Source of the DNA: Salminus brasiliensis
Taxonomy: Eukaryota; Chordata; Actinopteri; Characiformes; Bryconidae
Direction: 5' to 3'
Length of the DNA: 64,000 nt
Assembly (NCBI RefSeq): GCF_030463535.1
Contig: NC_132878.1
Span: forward strand, 21,565,925-21,629,924
The notes below the pieces were generated by a model, which saw only the letters and a program-made list of their open reading frames with translations, ran no database searches and was not told where the DNA came from. Of this stretch, positions 56,283 to 64,000 are shown piece by piece. The first letter of the stretch is position 1, and the number at the start of each line of letters is the position of its first letter. A program made the position numbers and the translations under genes.

Positions 56283-59200
56283 TAATTGGTGTCCCTTTAG
56301 ACCTTAGATGTAGAGTGTTGTGGGTTGTGGTCACACAGCAGCAACACACACAGTACAAGACGGTGGAGAAATGGAGTCAGGAGTGTTTCTGGTAGAGTGC
56401 AACAGTCTACAGTTCTTCAAAACACACATACACACAAATTAGAAACCTATGAGCTATTGACCATGACTTCGGCAAACACAAACACGCTAGCATTCAAAAG
56501 TTTGGAATCACTGTTCAGAAGATTATAGCATAAGATTATAATACCAATATTTCCTATATATGGAACTGACAGGATTTCAGATAAATGTATAAAGGGATTC
56601 CAATATTTCAGTCCTGCAAAAACCAGTTAAAATATTTAAAATAAGAAAAAATATACGAATAACATAACTACAGAAAATTCAGATAACCATAGAGAATAGT
56701 GAAAACATTGTGTTACTCCAAACTTTTGAACAGCAGTGTATATGACACACTGAACTTGCGTACAGGCGCACGCCTCGAAAGAAGATCTGTATATGAGAGG
56801 CATAAGGAGTACACTATATGGACGTTCATTGGAAGTCCCTACCTTGTGGATCTACATTACCGGTGTGCAGTTAAAGACTGTAGTTCATCTAATGGTCAGT
56901 TTACGACCACAGAGCTGCTCTAGGTCAGATATTTGTGGCACACACTCTTTAAACCTAGCGGTGATATGGACGTGTGTAAAAACCTCAGCCATGCCACTGT
57001 GCTGATACACTTGAGTCAGTACTACAAACAGTACCATACCACTACACCACGTCACTGACACTGCTGAGTTGGCAATGTTTCAGCACCCAAATAATATCTG
57101 GTCTACAGACCAATGATGAGAGGTCAAGAAGGACTGACAAACTAAGCAGAAACAGATGCTCTACACTTAACCATACACAAAAGTACACACATGCACTATA
57201 TGGACTAAAGTGTTGGGACACCTGATCAAAATTGATTCTGAAATCAAGAATATTTAAAGAGAGTTGATCCTGCTTTTGTTGGAGTAACTGTCTCCACTGT
57301 CCTTGGAAGGCTTTTTACAGCATTGCTGTAAGGATCTGATTGTGCCTCATCAGTTTTGCTGCTTCAAACATCATGACAAGAACTTGTTTTGTTGACTGTT
57401 CACTTATATCCCAATATATTCCTCCCCCTGACAGGTGCAACTGTTGTAACAGGATAATCAATGTTATTTACTTGTTAGTAAATAAACTTCATGAGTGATT
57501 TTGTTGAAGCTGTTGCTGATCTGTATGTAGTAGTTAGCTGGTAATATCAGAAGATTCCATAAAGTTTCAATAAATTTACTAGAATTGTCAAATTCTGCTA
57601 CCAAATTTTCCAAACTATTATTATCTAAACTATTTCTCTGAAGTGGTTAAAACTGGCTGCAGACTTGCAAGTAACTAATTTGTATGGATGTGGATGGTTC
57701 CATATTGGAAAGAAATATAGGAGATTACCCACATTTCTAGCTCTTAAAATCAATATGACAAAACGTAGGGCCCCGTGAATGAACGCACTGTAGAGCAGAA
57801 TACGGTCAATGATTGTTTTGTTGACTGATTAATTGAGTGCAATTTTGTCTGTCATTCAGTCACTGTAAGATAGTATTCACCCACTGCAGGGGTAAATTCA
57901 GACCGCAACATGACGCCTCAGCAGACACTGTTCGTCTGCATCAGACTGCAGTGTGTTAGCTTGCACATATAAGTCATGAAGCATTCATGTGCAGAGACTA
58001 CATGTAACAGAGCCCACCCCCCTCACCCCATACACACACCCTGGCGACCACACATTATGACTGGAAGAACAACAGACAGAGCATGAGTGTGTGTGCGCAC
58101 GCACATGTGTGTTCATAGACACTTCACTTGACCTAAATCACACTCGCATCTTCCACTGTCTGCACAGGACAAAGCTGGGGGATGCCCTCATATTCTCCAG
58201 ACCAGCAATTCAGACACTCACCCACAAACCCATAAAAACAGTCCACCCAACCCCCCCAGCAGCTTACCCATAAAACACCACACAGCACATAACATACCAC
58301 AAACAAAATGAATAGCTCAGTTTTTCTAAATTACATTTTACACTAAAACAGATGGAGCAAACACCATAACATTAACACCACCTGTTTAATATTAAGTAGG
58401 CCCCCTTATGCTGCCACAAAAGATTGCCACCATTTGACTCTAACTCCACAAGACCTCCAAAGGCCAACCAAGACATCAGCAGCAGATCTTTTTCATCCTA
58501 GAAGTTGTGAGGGGGGACCATCATGGACTGCGTCAATGAGCCTTAGGTGCCCATGACCCTGTTGCAGGTTTACTGGCTGTCCTTTCTTGGCCCACTTTTG
58601 GTAGGCACTGACCACTGCTTACCAGAAAAATCCCACACAACGCTTACACCTCACCTTTTTTAATGCTTAACACATCAACCTCAAGAACTGACTGTTCACA
58701 TGCTGCCAAATATATCCCATCCCTTGATGCATACCACTGTAGATGAAGATAATCAATGTTTTTCACTTCACCTGCCAGTAGTGTCAGTGTTAATGTTATG
58801 GCTGAAACAATGGATCTCCATGTTTGCCGTTTCCCCACAATTTTGATGCTTGGAATTAAATCTTCATTTTAAAAAAAGTCTTTTTCCATCTCCTATAAAG
58901 TTTACAGTCTTTTTTTACTGTATTGTGCTTTTACTGAATTATCACGACAAGAGCATTTTGCACAATGCTGGATAGAAGTTTCCACTGTTAAATATCTGGG
59001 GCTTTGGTGGGAAATATGTTTAACTCCATGGGTGCCATAACCACCCATAACCAATATAATTGTAGGAGTTGGTGTGGCATAGTGGATAACACCATTGCTT
59101 AAACCATGGCCGACTAGGGTTCAACTGACTGGACAAAACACACCACTCTACACCAGTAGAGGTCCTTGGGCAAGACTCCTAACACTACCTACCTGGTTCA

Positions 59201-61366
59201 AATGTAACGTAGTTCAAATGTAAGTAGCTCTGGATAAGCGTGTGAGCCAAATGCCATGAATGTAAATGAATGTAACCATGTCTATCCAGACATGCCTTGA
59301 TAACATATTTATGTCAATTGTAATGTTTAGCCTAGTAATGTATGTTAAATGAGCATCTTATTGACAGTTTCTGCACTAGCAATTTGGTTATTGTAAAATC
59401 TGAACAGATTAACAGATATGCTAATCTGCTAACTTGTCTCCTCACTTGAATTGTTCCATGTGAGTGTGCACATTTTCATGAAATCATGCAGCACATTTTC
59501 AAGTACAAATCAAAACACAATTGATTTATTAAAAAATAACCAAACAGCACTGTAAACAGTTCCTCAAAACCAGAGCTTAGCACACCTGCTGGTTTAAATT
59601 GTAGCACATTAAAAGTACATAAAAAGTCTAAACGGTACTGTAGGCCATCATATAGGAGTCTTATTTCTCAGTTCACCAATTACAGAGGTGCAGACAGCAA
59701 TTTGGGACTGTTAGCCACAGTTAGCCACAGAAAGATATACATAGCACACACTCACACTGTGTTACATTGGATCAGATTCATTCATTTTTCTTCTCAATAT
59801 CTGATGCAGCATTTCCTGCTGATGGATTTGGGGAAATTTTAAAACATTCTTTAGTAAATACTTCAACCTCACTCTATTAGTTATTTGTCAGCTCCATGTT
59901 TATTTATGAATGTCTGCTTTTTCATAGTCCCATCAAATAAAGATTCAAGTTTCTATAAAAAGTAAAACACTTCTCGTCCCAAAAGTGATCATCCTGGTTC
60001 TTTATTCATCGGAACAATCTGAAAATGACTTAAATTAAATTAATGAAAATAATTTTTTATGTGAACGTGACCATGAATAAAACTAGCAGGGCAAAGTCAG
60101 TTGCATAATTTAAGTAGGCTATCCATGCAACAGCTTTCATTCCTTATTAGGAATGCCTGCATATCTAGGGAAGGCTGTCTATGAATCCATAATGACCAGC
60201 AACAATGGAGATATCTTCTTGCCATCCAACGTCATGAATGCAGGGAAACTGCTCAAAAGGGGGTTAGTAAGATTTATCAGGCCAAGGCACCACTCCATTC
60301 ATGCACAACAAACCAGAGACACCAGAGTCATGTACGCAATCACCCATTATTTAACTGTTAATCTTAAATCAGCTCTGGCCTGTAAATATATGAATCAGCC
60401 TGACTGTAAAAAGAGTTCTCCCCAAAATGCTAGCGCTGCTAAACCAGGGTTCAACTAGGCTAACAAGCAACAGAACCCTATGTAGCATTTAGTATTGAGC
60501 CTAAATCCCATAGCTGCCTCAATCTATGTGCAGATATTAGATCATTTAAGTAAAGACTTCTTTATGTGGTTACTGATGCCGCATGACATGCTGTTACTTA
60601 TTATTTTAAAGAACTGTGAATGTGAACAAGAGCATTTTTATAGTTAACAGTATGTGATACAGTCTCAGGCACAGCAGAAATAAGTCTTAAGGGGGTTTGA
60701 CAAGTGTATGGTGCTTTCGGCATGTAGTTTACACAATACTAATTACTGTCTTGAAGCTTCCATTACTGGCTAGCTACATTAGGCTTGTAGCTTCTGTGCA
60801 AACATTAGACACCATACACGTCTTGACCCACTGACTAGATTTGGTGTAAATTTGACAGCATAATAATTGACTTTTTGTCTTTGATTAAGCAATTATTATT
60901 ATGCTAACTTCATGCTAACTGTTAAACTAGCTTTCATCTGCTATTAGTCCCTTTAGCATTGATGGGGAATTATATATTTTCTTCAATGGGTATTTGGCTC
61001 TGGAGCTGATCTTAGAGCACCAGTCAAGATACTTGGGCAACACCAAAGGGCAGTTTTCACAAGGCTACACGACATCTACATAAGCCTTCCATTACCACGG
61101 ACTTAAACATATACATATACACAGCCAATGTATACTGAAACAAGTCATTATTAAACTTAATGTAGTACTTTTGTCAGGCTTATGTATGCCATATAGCCCA
61201 AGTGTAACCAGCACTTCTTACATACGGACCAGTGGACAAGTTCAGGATTGCCACCAGGATAAAAGGAAAACTGATCACCACTAATGGTTGGGAGGAACAA
61301 ATGAGGGGTAGGGCAGGTGAGGAGAAAGAAGAAGAAGAACACCACAGCAATAAATAAACAAACTAA

Positions 61367-61406
<40 letters not shown>

Positions 61407-63590
61407 ACACACACACCCAACGGCAGCAGCTTTCAGTAAACTCTTACCACACGACTCGGGCCTTCGCTCAGCCACTACACTCTGTACAGGCAGCTCTGAC
61501 AGCAGGAAACATGCAGGACACATGTATACACACATACAAAAAACAAATGTGGAGAAATTAAAGATGTAAACAGAATGGATGGAAGGAAAAAACTAAAACA
61601 CATGGCAGAGCATAGCACGAAAAACTACAGAGGCCGAATGTTCAGAGTACTGAGGACTAAAGAACAGTCATGGTTAACATTTGCAAAACAGCCATACCAA
61701 ATGTGGGGCACGGTTTTTGTCTCTCACCAATTGATATAAATATACATTTTTTATTTTTGACATAATTTGAATCTAGCAGTTGTCCATTTTATATTATGTC
61801 CTAATTCTATGATGGACCAATAGAAATGCTCTACAAATCTTTAATTAAAAAAAAAGTTAAATAAAAATATGTTTTTATTGTCTTCTGTAAAGTTGCTGTC
61901 ATGTGACAGCAATGAACACTCCTCATATTTCATGCCATAAAACATGATATAGCTCTCTCACTATATTCAAATCACTGGCCTCAGACGACACTACCCCTGA
62001 ATACAGTACAGCTGTGCGTTTCTGCAGGAGGGACTATAATCCGGGGACAAAGCCTGGCCGATACACAGATGGGCTTCTGGGTAATCCCATAACCAGGCTC
62101 CAAAAAACTCTCATTATGTTGACAGGGCTGTGCTCAAATCTAGCTGGTGACAAACTGCATGGTAAAAGCAGTAGTCTTTTAAGTTTATCTATATTTAATT
62201 ACAGCTACAATTCAGTGCTAGATTACACTCCAGTTGGGTGACATGAGGTGCAGTTTATGGAACCATATCGGGTAGGGCATGACTGAAATGAACATTTCGT
62301 GGCCAATTTAGATACTGATTTTAATTTTAATTTGATGTTTAAAATGTTTGCAAGTTCATATTTTTAGTTAAACCATGCTTTACTGACTTCTGACAGCACA
62401 TCTTAAAATGGCCTATTATCCAGTTTAGACAGTTTAACAGTTGTGATCTACCATGTGAAAGGTTCGGTTTAGATGCATTTGCCCTGTTTCTGTACAAACA
62501 TAGCGTTTCCACATATAGATTATCAATATATTATTAGCCGACCAATGTATTGGTCTGTTTATTTATTCCAATGTATCGGTCTGTTTATTCATTTTATATA
62601 TATATAAATAAAAAATAAATAAACAACCTATTCATGCAGGACCCGGTACTAGGGGCCAGACCGATACATTGGTCGGCTAATAGTATATTGATAATCTTTC
62701 TGTGGAATGCTATGTTTATCAAAATTACTTAATTTAATTACTTAAATTACTTCTAGTTCCTTTGTTGTCATCATTTCATGGTTATTGTGCAAGACAATAT
62801 CAGCTCAACCTTTTTTCGGCTGTGTTTTGCAAGTTCTGACATTTGCCTGCAATCTTAAAGAAACAGTTCTAATGCAATAGTTCCAGACCTAATTCGTCAG
62901 GTGTTAATGTCAATGAGATAGGTCCAGTGTTGGGAGCAGAAAAAACACTAAACTTACCTGCTTAATTGCTCTAATGCAATAATTGCTCATATTTTGTTTG
63001 TGTTCTGTTAGTTTGTTTGTTTCTATAGTTTTGCACTGGAGCTACAATGCTAATGCAGCTAACAAGCAATGGAACTTGCAATCCAGTAATTAGTATCATT
63101 GGATGCACTGTCCACTGCAAAACTACAGAAGCACATTCAAACACCAAACAAGTCCTGTCTGATTTAGTACTTTGGGGAAAACTGCATGACTCATTTTTCT
63201 TCTCATGTTTCATCTTCTACAGCAGTGCTGCTTTGCACTGAGAATCCACTGATTTGACCTGGAAAGATCTTACACTGTGACTGCAAACTTAAGTAATGAC
63301 AGAAATAAAGGATAACAGGGGTAGACATGAAGAGTGCATGGCAAGGGGAGGACAGGTGGTGGTGAGACAGACAGATCGGCTCAGCATGAAAGGCAGTCTT
63401 ATCTCTTTCCTTTCTCTGCAGCGTGTGAAAAGGGGTGCGCAAAAAAAAGGATTACACAAAAGTTGTCAGATCAGCATTCTTCTATATGTGCTTACCTGTG
63501 GGGTCAAACTCAAGCGAGGGGGGTGCCGACACTTTGTCACTCTTGGGCTTCTTGTCTGGTGGGTGGTCCTTGCTGAGAATACTTCCAGTC
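28762..63590 (-). CDS. arhgef12: Rho guanine nucleotide exchange factor 12 (LARG), 5' incomplete
   Basis: RhoA-specific exchange factor activated by G-alpha-12/13 and by plexin-B; works at the plasma membrane and in cytosol. 39 coding exons are visible, about 1463 residues in frame without a break; the first exon (about 20 residues in human) lies beyond the right edge. Domain order PDZ, RGS-like (LH), DH, PH matches human ARHGEF12 (1544 aa). LVQRCVIIQKDENGFGLTVS, IIGAEDDDFDTEQEQ, FPSILGPPRRPSR and KMVHEGPLSWKVN are LARG-specific signatures that favour ARHGEF12 over ARHGEF11. The stop codon TAG follows DKS, as in human. Exon coordinates are given in the domain entries. Intron 28 uses a GC donor. 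Teleosts can carry two copies (a and b); which one this is cannot be told here. Confidence 0.94.
29220..29244. repeat. Poly-T run
   Basis: About 25 T in a row, in the last arhgef12 intron. Confidence 0.9.
30705..30905. repeat. AGAACC-type dispersed repeat, copy 2
   Basis: Contains ttggttccataaagaatgtg, aaatgttcttcacaccca, attggttcttaacgaaacc and tcaaagaaccctttgc, the same vocabulary as 1195-1760. It ends in a tttgtaacagtgtga-like stretch. It lies in an arhgef12 intron. Confidence 0.45.
33275..33495. repeat. Dispersed 'CTATATGGACAAAAGT' group repeat, copy
   Basis: acactaaatgtccaaacgtttgttgacgcccc at the left, tgttggcaccatgctgtctaatgccag near the right. It shares its interior with 25195-25360 and 48605-48735. 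It lies between two PH-coding exons of arhgef12. Confidence 0.6.
34851..34947 (-). other. arhgef12: GC-AG intron in the arhgef12 DH-PH linker
   Basis: The upstream exon ends GAG TTT AAG and the intron begins gcaagtc, a textbook GC donor (AAG|GCAAGT). The downstream exon starts AACCTTGACTTGACC after ctctgcag, giving the conserved reading NLDLTKRKM in phase 0. At 97 nt it is short. Confidence 0.85.
35140..36998 (-). other. arhgef12: arhgef12 DH (RhoGEF catalytic) domain exons
   Basis: Exons: 36841-36998 (3' part), 36176-36322, 35980-36065, 35734-35859, 35337-35451, 35140-35240. Conserved region 1 spans the junction HEIKRQEVIN / ELFYTERAHLRMLKVLD. Conserved region 3 is LQLKDIIPVEMQRLTKYPLL in 35337-35451. 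The final helix CRKILNHVNQEVKEAENKQ is in 35140-35240. The domain exchanges GDP for GTP on RhoA. No conserved segment is missing. A Tc1 transposase scrap sits at about 36485-36695, in the intron just upstream of exon 36176-36322. Confidence 0.92.
36485..36695 (-). pseudogene. Tc1-like transposase N-terminal fragment
   Basis: The minus strand reads LNIPYSSVKPIITKWKEYGA, then LPRAQLIDQARRRLVREAT, the helix-turn-helix part of a Tc1-like transposase with residues missing between the two pieces. No catalytic half and no inverted repeats are present. It sits in an arhgef12 intron within the DH-coding part. Confidence 0.75.
36841..41576 (-). other. arhgef12: arhgef12 linker exons between RGS and DH
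   Basis: Exons: 41465-41576, 39520-39735, 38077-38221, 37458-37493, and the first two-thirds of 36841-36998. Conserved islands are FPSILGPPRRPSR, EPEIDR before the small 36-nt exon with GGTPRPLR, and SEDDQGAEVEPEQDPPHWQ just before DH; the rest is low-complexity and acidic. For 39520-39735 I chose the acceptor ctctccag (39736-39737), right after the pyrimidine tract; cag at 39731 would break the frame, and aag at 39727 would drop three residues. Confidence 0.85.
38980..39500. repeat. About 500-bp polypurine tract (pyrimidine-rich in the arhgef12 transcript)
   Basis: The + strand is almost entirely A and G (gagaaa, agaaag, gggaga words) from about 38985 to 39345 and again at 39405-39490. This strong strand bias creates long spurious frames on both strands (Ser/Leu/Phe-rich on minus, Lys/Glu-rich on plus). 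It lies just downstream of the 5' splice site of arhgef12 exon 39520-39735. Confidence 0.85.
42127..42200. repeat. (GGGAGA)n/(GA)n microsatellite forming an arhgef12 polypyrimidine tract
   Basis: Begins gcgagagagggagaggg directly next to the exon end at 42126 and continues as (AG)n to 42200. On the transcript strand this is (CU)n(CCCUCU)n ending ctcgccag, so the simple repeat is the pyrimidine tract of this 3' splice site. Confidence 0.92.
43673..46330. other. arhgef12 intron, no gene seen
   Basis: 2.7 kb intron between the 33-nt exon and exon 46331-46468. It holds the MITE at 44269-44626 and a (TAT/ATT)n stretch near 45596-45620. Nothing else is recognisable. Confidence 0.6.
44269..44626. 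mobile_element. MITE with GGTGTTTTCA-type inverted ends
   Basis: Left end taggtgttttcaaacctg, right end caggtgtgaaaacaccct, about 16 bp of near-inverted terminal repeat, with a non-coding 320-bp interior. The form fits a non-autonomous DNA transposon; the superfamily is not certain. Confidence 0.6.
48605..48735. repeat. Dispersed 'CTATATGGACAAAAGT' group repeat, truncated copy
   Basis: agtccctgtagagaagtactg, ggtctctctggagcaaataaacatgaaccc and attggcaccatgcc match the copies at 33275 and 25195; ggggtataaagcccccagcattggg matches the 21590 copy. The left part is missing. Confidence 0.6.
48765..48875 (-). mobile_element. tRNA-derived SINE fragment
   Basis: Reverse complement reads gcagtggtagctccgttgttagagcgctgggttattgatacccag then cactgttgggcc, matching the head and body of the + strand SINE at 50366-50600. 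Confidence 0.6.
48905..49400 (-). pseudogene. DIRS-type tyrosine recombinase relic
   Basis: The minus strand from about 49340 down to 48911 gives FEPLNRLDLRLL, a stop, LKTLLLLVSVKLVSNIRAL, then SVNPSYV, then FNMLCPVWSKCMYVDRTG, FRKSNQLFGLH and, at the end, VNRGLEPPDNI. Fish DIRS1-like elements carry the same order of blocks in their recombinase core: the KTALLLAL helix, ALSV, LCPVRALxxYVDRT, FRxSDQLFV and GLEPPxGI. The catalytic Arg of LCPVRAL is replaced, a stop and deletions are present, and the C-terminal Tyr region is absent. It is a dead fragment in the arhgef12 intron at 48413-49778. Confidence 0.78.
50100..50345. repeat. Dispersed 'CTATATGGACAAAAGT' group repeat, 5' half
   Basis: Starts tacactatatggacaaaagtatatgaacgcc and includes ttgttggaataactgtctctactgtacagg and ctagattttggagcactgtgaggatttgattgc. 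The same words recur at 57195-57345. Confidence 0.65.
50366..50600 (+). mobile_element. tRNA-derived SINE with internal (GT)n
   Basis: tRNA-like head with A box ggtggctcagcagttagagc and B box gggttcgatacccagg, then body aagctgccactgttgggccc ttgagcaaggccc, a (GT)n at 50519-50557 and tail ggtaaaatttggaggacac. A fragment of the same family lies at 48765-48875 in the other orientation. Confidence 0.75.
51086..51151. repeat. (AT)n microsatellite
   Basis: About 33 AT dinucleotides in an arhgef12 intron. Confidence 0.95.
52028..52106. repeat. (CA)n; (UG)n in transcript, upstream of arhgef12 exon 51881-52012
   Basis: About 39 uninterrupted CA units. On the arhgef12 RNA it is (UG)n ending 13 nt before the AG of the 3' splice site (…uuuuuacuucggcag). 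Confidence 0.95.
52316..52430. mobile_element. Possible LINE 3'-tail fragment with (GATAA)n
   Basis: Repeats of agataagata lead into gtcctttattagtcccgcagtggagaaattc, which resembles the 3' end of RTE/Rex3-like LINE copies seen in teleosts (cctttattgatcccc...gaaattc). There is no coding part. The assignment is from memory of the consensus and is weak. Confidence 0.35.
53018..53063. repeat. (TG)n microsatellite
   Basis: About 22 TG units; CA repeat in the arhgef12 transcript, about 145 nt upstream of exon 52755-52874. Confidence 0.95.
54459..54512. repeat. (CA)n; (UG)n in transcript, upstream of arhgef12 exon 54248-54444
   Basis: Interrupted once by acagac. On the arhgef12 RNA the UG tract ends about 12 nt before the acceptor (…gcgcuugagcag). 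Confidence 0.95.
56192..56280. repeat. (CA)n(TA)n; (UG)n in transcript, upstream of the first PDZ exon
   Basis: About 40 CA units then (AT)5. On the arhgef12 RNA the order is (AU)5, (UG)40, then 45 nt of pyrimidine-rich sequence to the acceptor of exon 56048-56146. Confidence 0.95.
57195..57345. repeat. Dispersed 'CTATATGGACAAAAGT' group repeat, 5' half
   Basis: Starts gcactatatggactaaagtgttgggacacc and contains ttgttggagtaactgtctccactgtccttggaagg, parallel to 50100-50345. It is followed by the tail of a Tc1-like element at about 57395-57470. Confidence 0.65.
58364..58802 (-). mobile_element. Decayed, internally deleted Tc1-like transposon
   Basis: Imperfect inverted ends: cataacattaacaccacctg on the left, gtgtcagtgttaatgttatg on the right. 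The interior retains antisense transposase DNA near 58550-58640 (tgagccttaggtgcccatgaccctg, cccacttttggtaggcactgaccactgc), corresponding to part of the DNA-binding half. The catalytic region is deleted. A tail of the same family occurs at about 57395-57470. Confidence 0.7.
59060..59262 (+). mobile_element. tRNA-derived SINE
   Basis: Starts ggagttggtgtggcatagtggataacacc, has a degenerate B box (agggttcaactg), then gtccttgggcaagactcctaacac and agctctggataagcgtgtg. It is the same family as the minus-strand copy at 24988-25185. Confidence 0.72.
61371..61417. repeat. (CA)n; (UG)n in transcript, downstream of an arhgef12 donor
   Basis: About 22 CA units with one acc interruption. On the arhgef12 RNA it is a UG tract starting about 28 nt downstream of the 5' splice site of exon 61448-61495. 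Confidence 0.93.
62517..62697. mobile_element. MITE with 40-bp inverted ends
   Basis: Left arm agattatcaatatattatt agccgaccaatgtattggtctg; right arm cagaccgatacattggtcgg ctaatagtatattgataatct. The arms are close inverse copies around an AT-rich core with (TA)n. The ccgatacattggtcgg core is itself nearly palindromic. Confidence 0.7.
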
Positions 63591-63653
63591 CTGTATGCAC
63601 ACAAAATTACTAATTAAGAAGCAATATTAGGGGTCATATTTTTAAACCATAGT

Positions 63654-63694
<41 letters not shown>

Positions 63695-64000
63695 CATCTC
63701 ATATTGTTCTAACACTGTGACCTATAAATCATTAGAACTATGAACTGCCTAGAACCTGGCAATCCAGTATGTATCGCAATACTAGGGTTACAATACAATA
63801 TACTGCAATACTGTTCCAGTACTGCAACTGTTTTTTCAAAAATTAATACAGTATTGCCAAACATACATAACAAACCACTTACACAAATCTATTTGACAAT
63901 ACTTAACACTGTTTGATGCCTGTGCAGTAACTGAGACATACAGTTTGTTCGCCATGCTAATTAGTGAGGTATAGTTTTCCATTACTTGTTAGCTACATTA
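63591..64000. other. arhgef12 upstream intron, no exon recognised
   Basis: Intron 5' of the first visible arhgef12 exon. It contains a homopolymer A run at 63659-63691 (U run in the arhgef12 transcript). No N-terminal exon (MSGTQST-like in human) is recognised. Confidence 0.5.
63659..63691. repeat. Poly-A run
   Basis: 33 A in a row; a U tract about 68 nt upstream of the acceptor of the first visible arhgef12 exon. Confidence 0.95.

Larger units (their letters stand above)
56281..61447. other. Large arhgef12 intron, repeats only
   Basis: The intron (56147-61447) is the largest in the gene here. It contains a dispersed repeat copy at 57195-57345, a Tc1 tail fragment at about 57395-57470, a decayed Tc1-like element at 58364-58802, a SINE at 59060-59262 and a (CA)n at 61371-61417. 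The frame at 60153-60458 has no recognisable similarity. Confidence 0.6.
54248..63590 (-). other. arhgef12: arhgef12 N-terminal and PDZ-coding exons
   Basis: Exons in transcript order: 63496-63590, 61448-61495, 56048-56146, 55486-55535, 55024-55081, 54248-54444. The first two encode a low-conservation N-terminal linker (GSILSKDHPPDKK). The PDZ domain starts in 56048-56146 with the carboxylate-binding loop in GFGLTV, continues with DGAAMRAGVQTGDRIIK (55486-55535) and VNGTLVTHSNHVEVVKLIK (55024-55081), and ends SGSYVALTVLGRPPG in 54248-54444. In LARG this domain binds the C-terminus of plexin-B and of IGF-1 and LPA receptors. Exon 56048-56146 is 99 nt with phase 1 at both ends. Confidence 0.92.

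Noticed and set aside
60153-60458. 101-codon + strand frame in the large arhgef12 intron
   Set aside because: No similarity to a known family, unremarkable composition, no nearby splice signals in phase, and it is antisense to the host gene.

Overview
The window reads as vertebrate nuclear DNA from a bony fish. Genes are split into many small exons, intergenic DNA is AT-rich, long (CA)n/(TG)n microsatellites are frequent, and Tc1-type transposons, tRNA-derived SINEs and a DIRS-type relic are all common kinds of repeat in teleosts. The SINE types suggest, without proving, an otophysan fish (characin, catfish or carp group).

Layout. From left to right: pou2f3 (+, 5' end outside or not recognisable, stop at 8250), upk2 (+, 11020-16604), foxr1 (+, 17509-21954), cenatac/ccdc84 (+, 22310-26451), then arhgef12 (LARG) on the minus strand, from its stop at 28762 to beyond the right edge (most 5' exon seen 63496-63590). 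I rebuilt every gene exon by exon from splice signals, reading phase and similarity to the vertebrate families. All internal phases close without frameshifts, so all five genes look intact. Their human orthologues lie on 11q23.3, so the block is a rearranged piece of an old vertebrate linkage group.

Roles. Pou2f3 is an octamer-binding POU-homeodomain transcription factor. Upk2 is a small tetraspanin-partner membrane protein of the uroplakin family. Foxr1 is a forkhead factor. Cenatac is a zinc-finger protein of the minor (AT-AC) spliceosome. Arhgef12 is a PDZ-RGS-DH-PH exchange factor that links G12/13 and plexin signalling to RhoA. They are not an operon or pathway. cenatac and arhgef12 converge tail to tail, and foxr1 and cenatac sit only about 350 bp apart stop to start.

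Mobile DNA. upk2 introns hold two Tc1-like transposons. One (12162-13756) has an uninterrupted 340-residue DD34E transposase, long inverted repeats with two internal direct-repeat sites each, and TA target duplications. The other (14946-16270) is broken. At least four more decayed Tc1-like copies, a roughly 290-bp near-perfect hairpin MITE, a DIRS tyrosine-recombinase relic, several SINEs and several non-autonomous repeat families are present.

Most interesting observations. The intact Tc1 element; (UG)n tracts placed just upstream of three arhgef12 3' splice sites, one preceding an in-frame exon that carries the PDZ ligand-binding loop; two GC-AG introns inside conserved domains; an (AG)n microsatellite acting as a polypyrimidine tract; and four perfect octamer sites in the pou2f3 locus. 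I found no CRISPR array, no prokaryotic-type defence or biosynthetic system, and no clearly new gene family.
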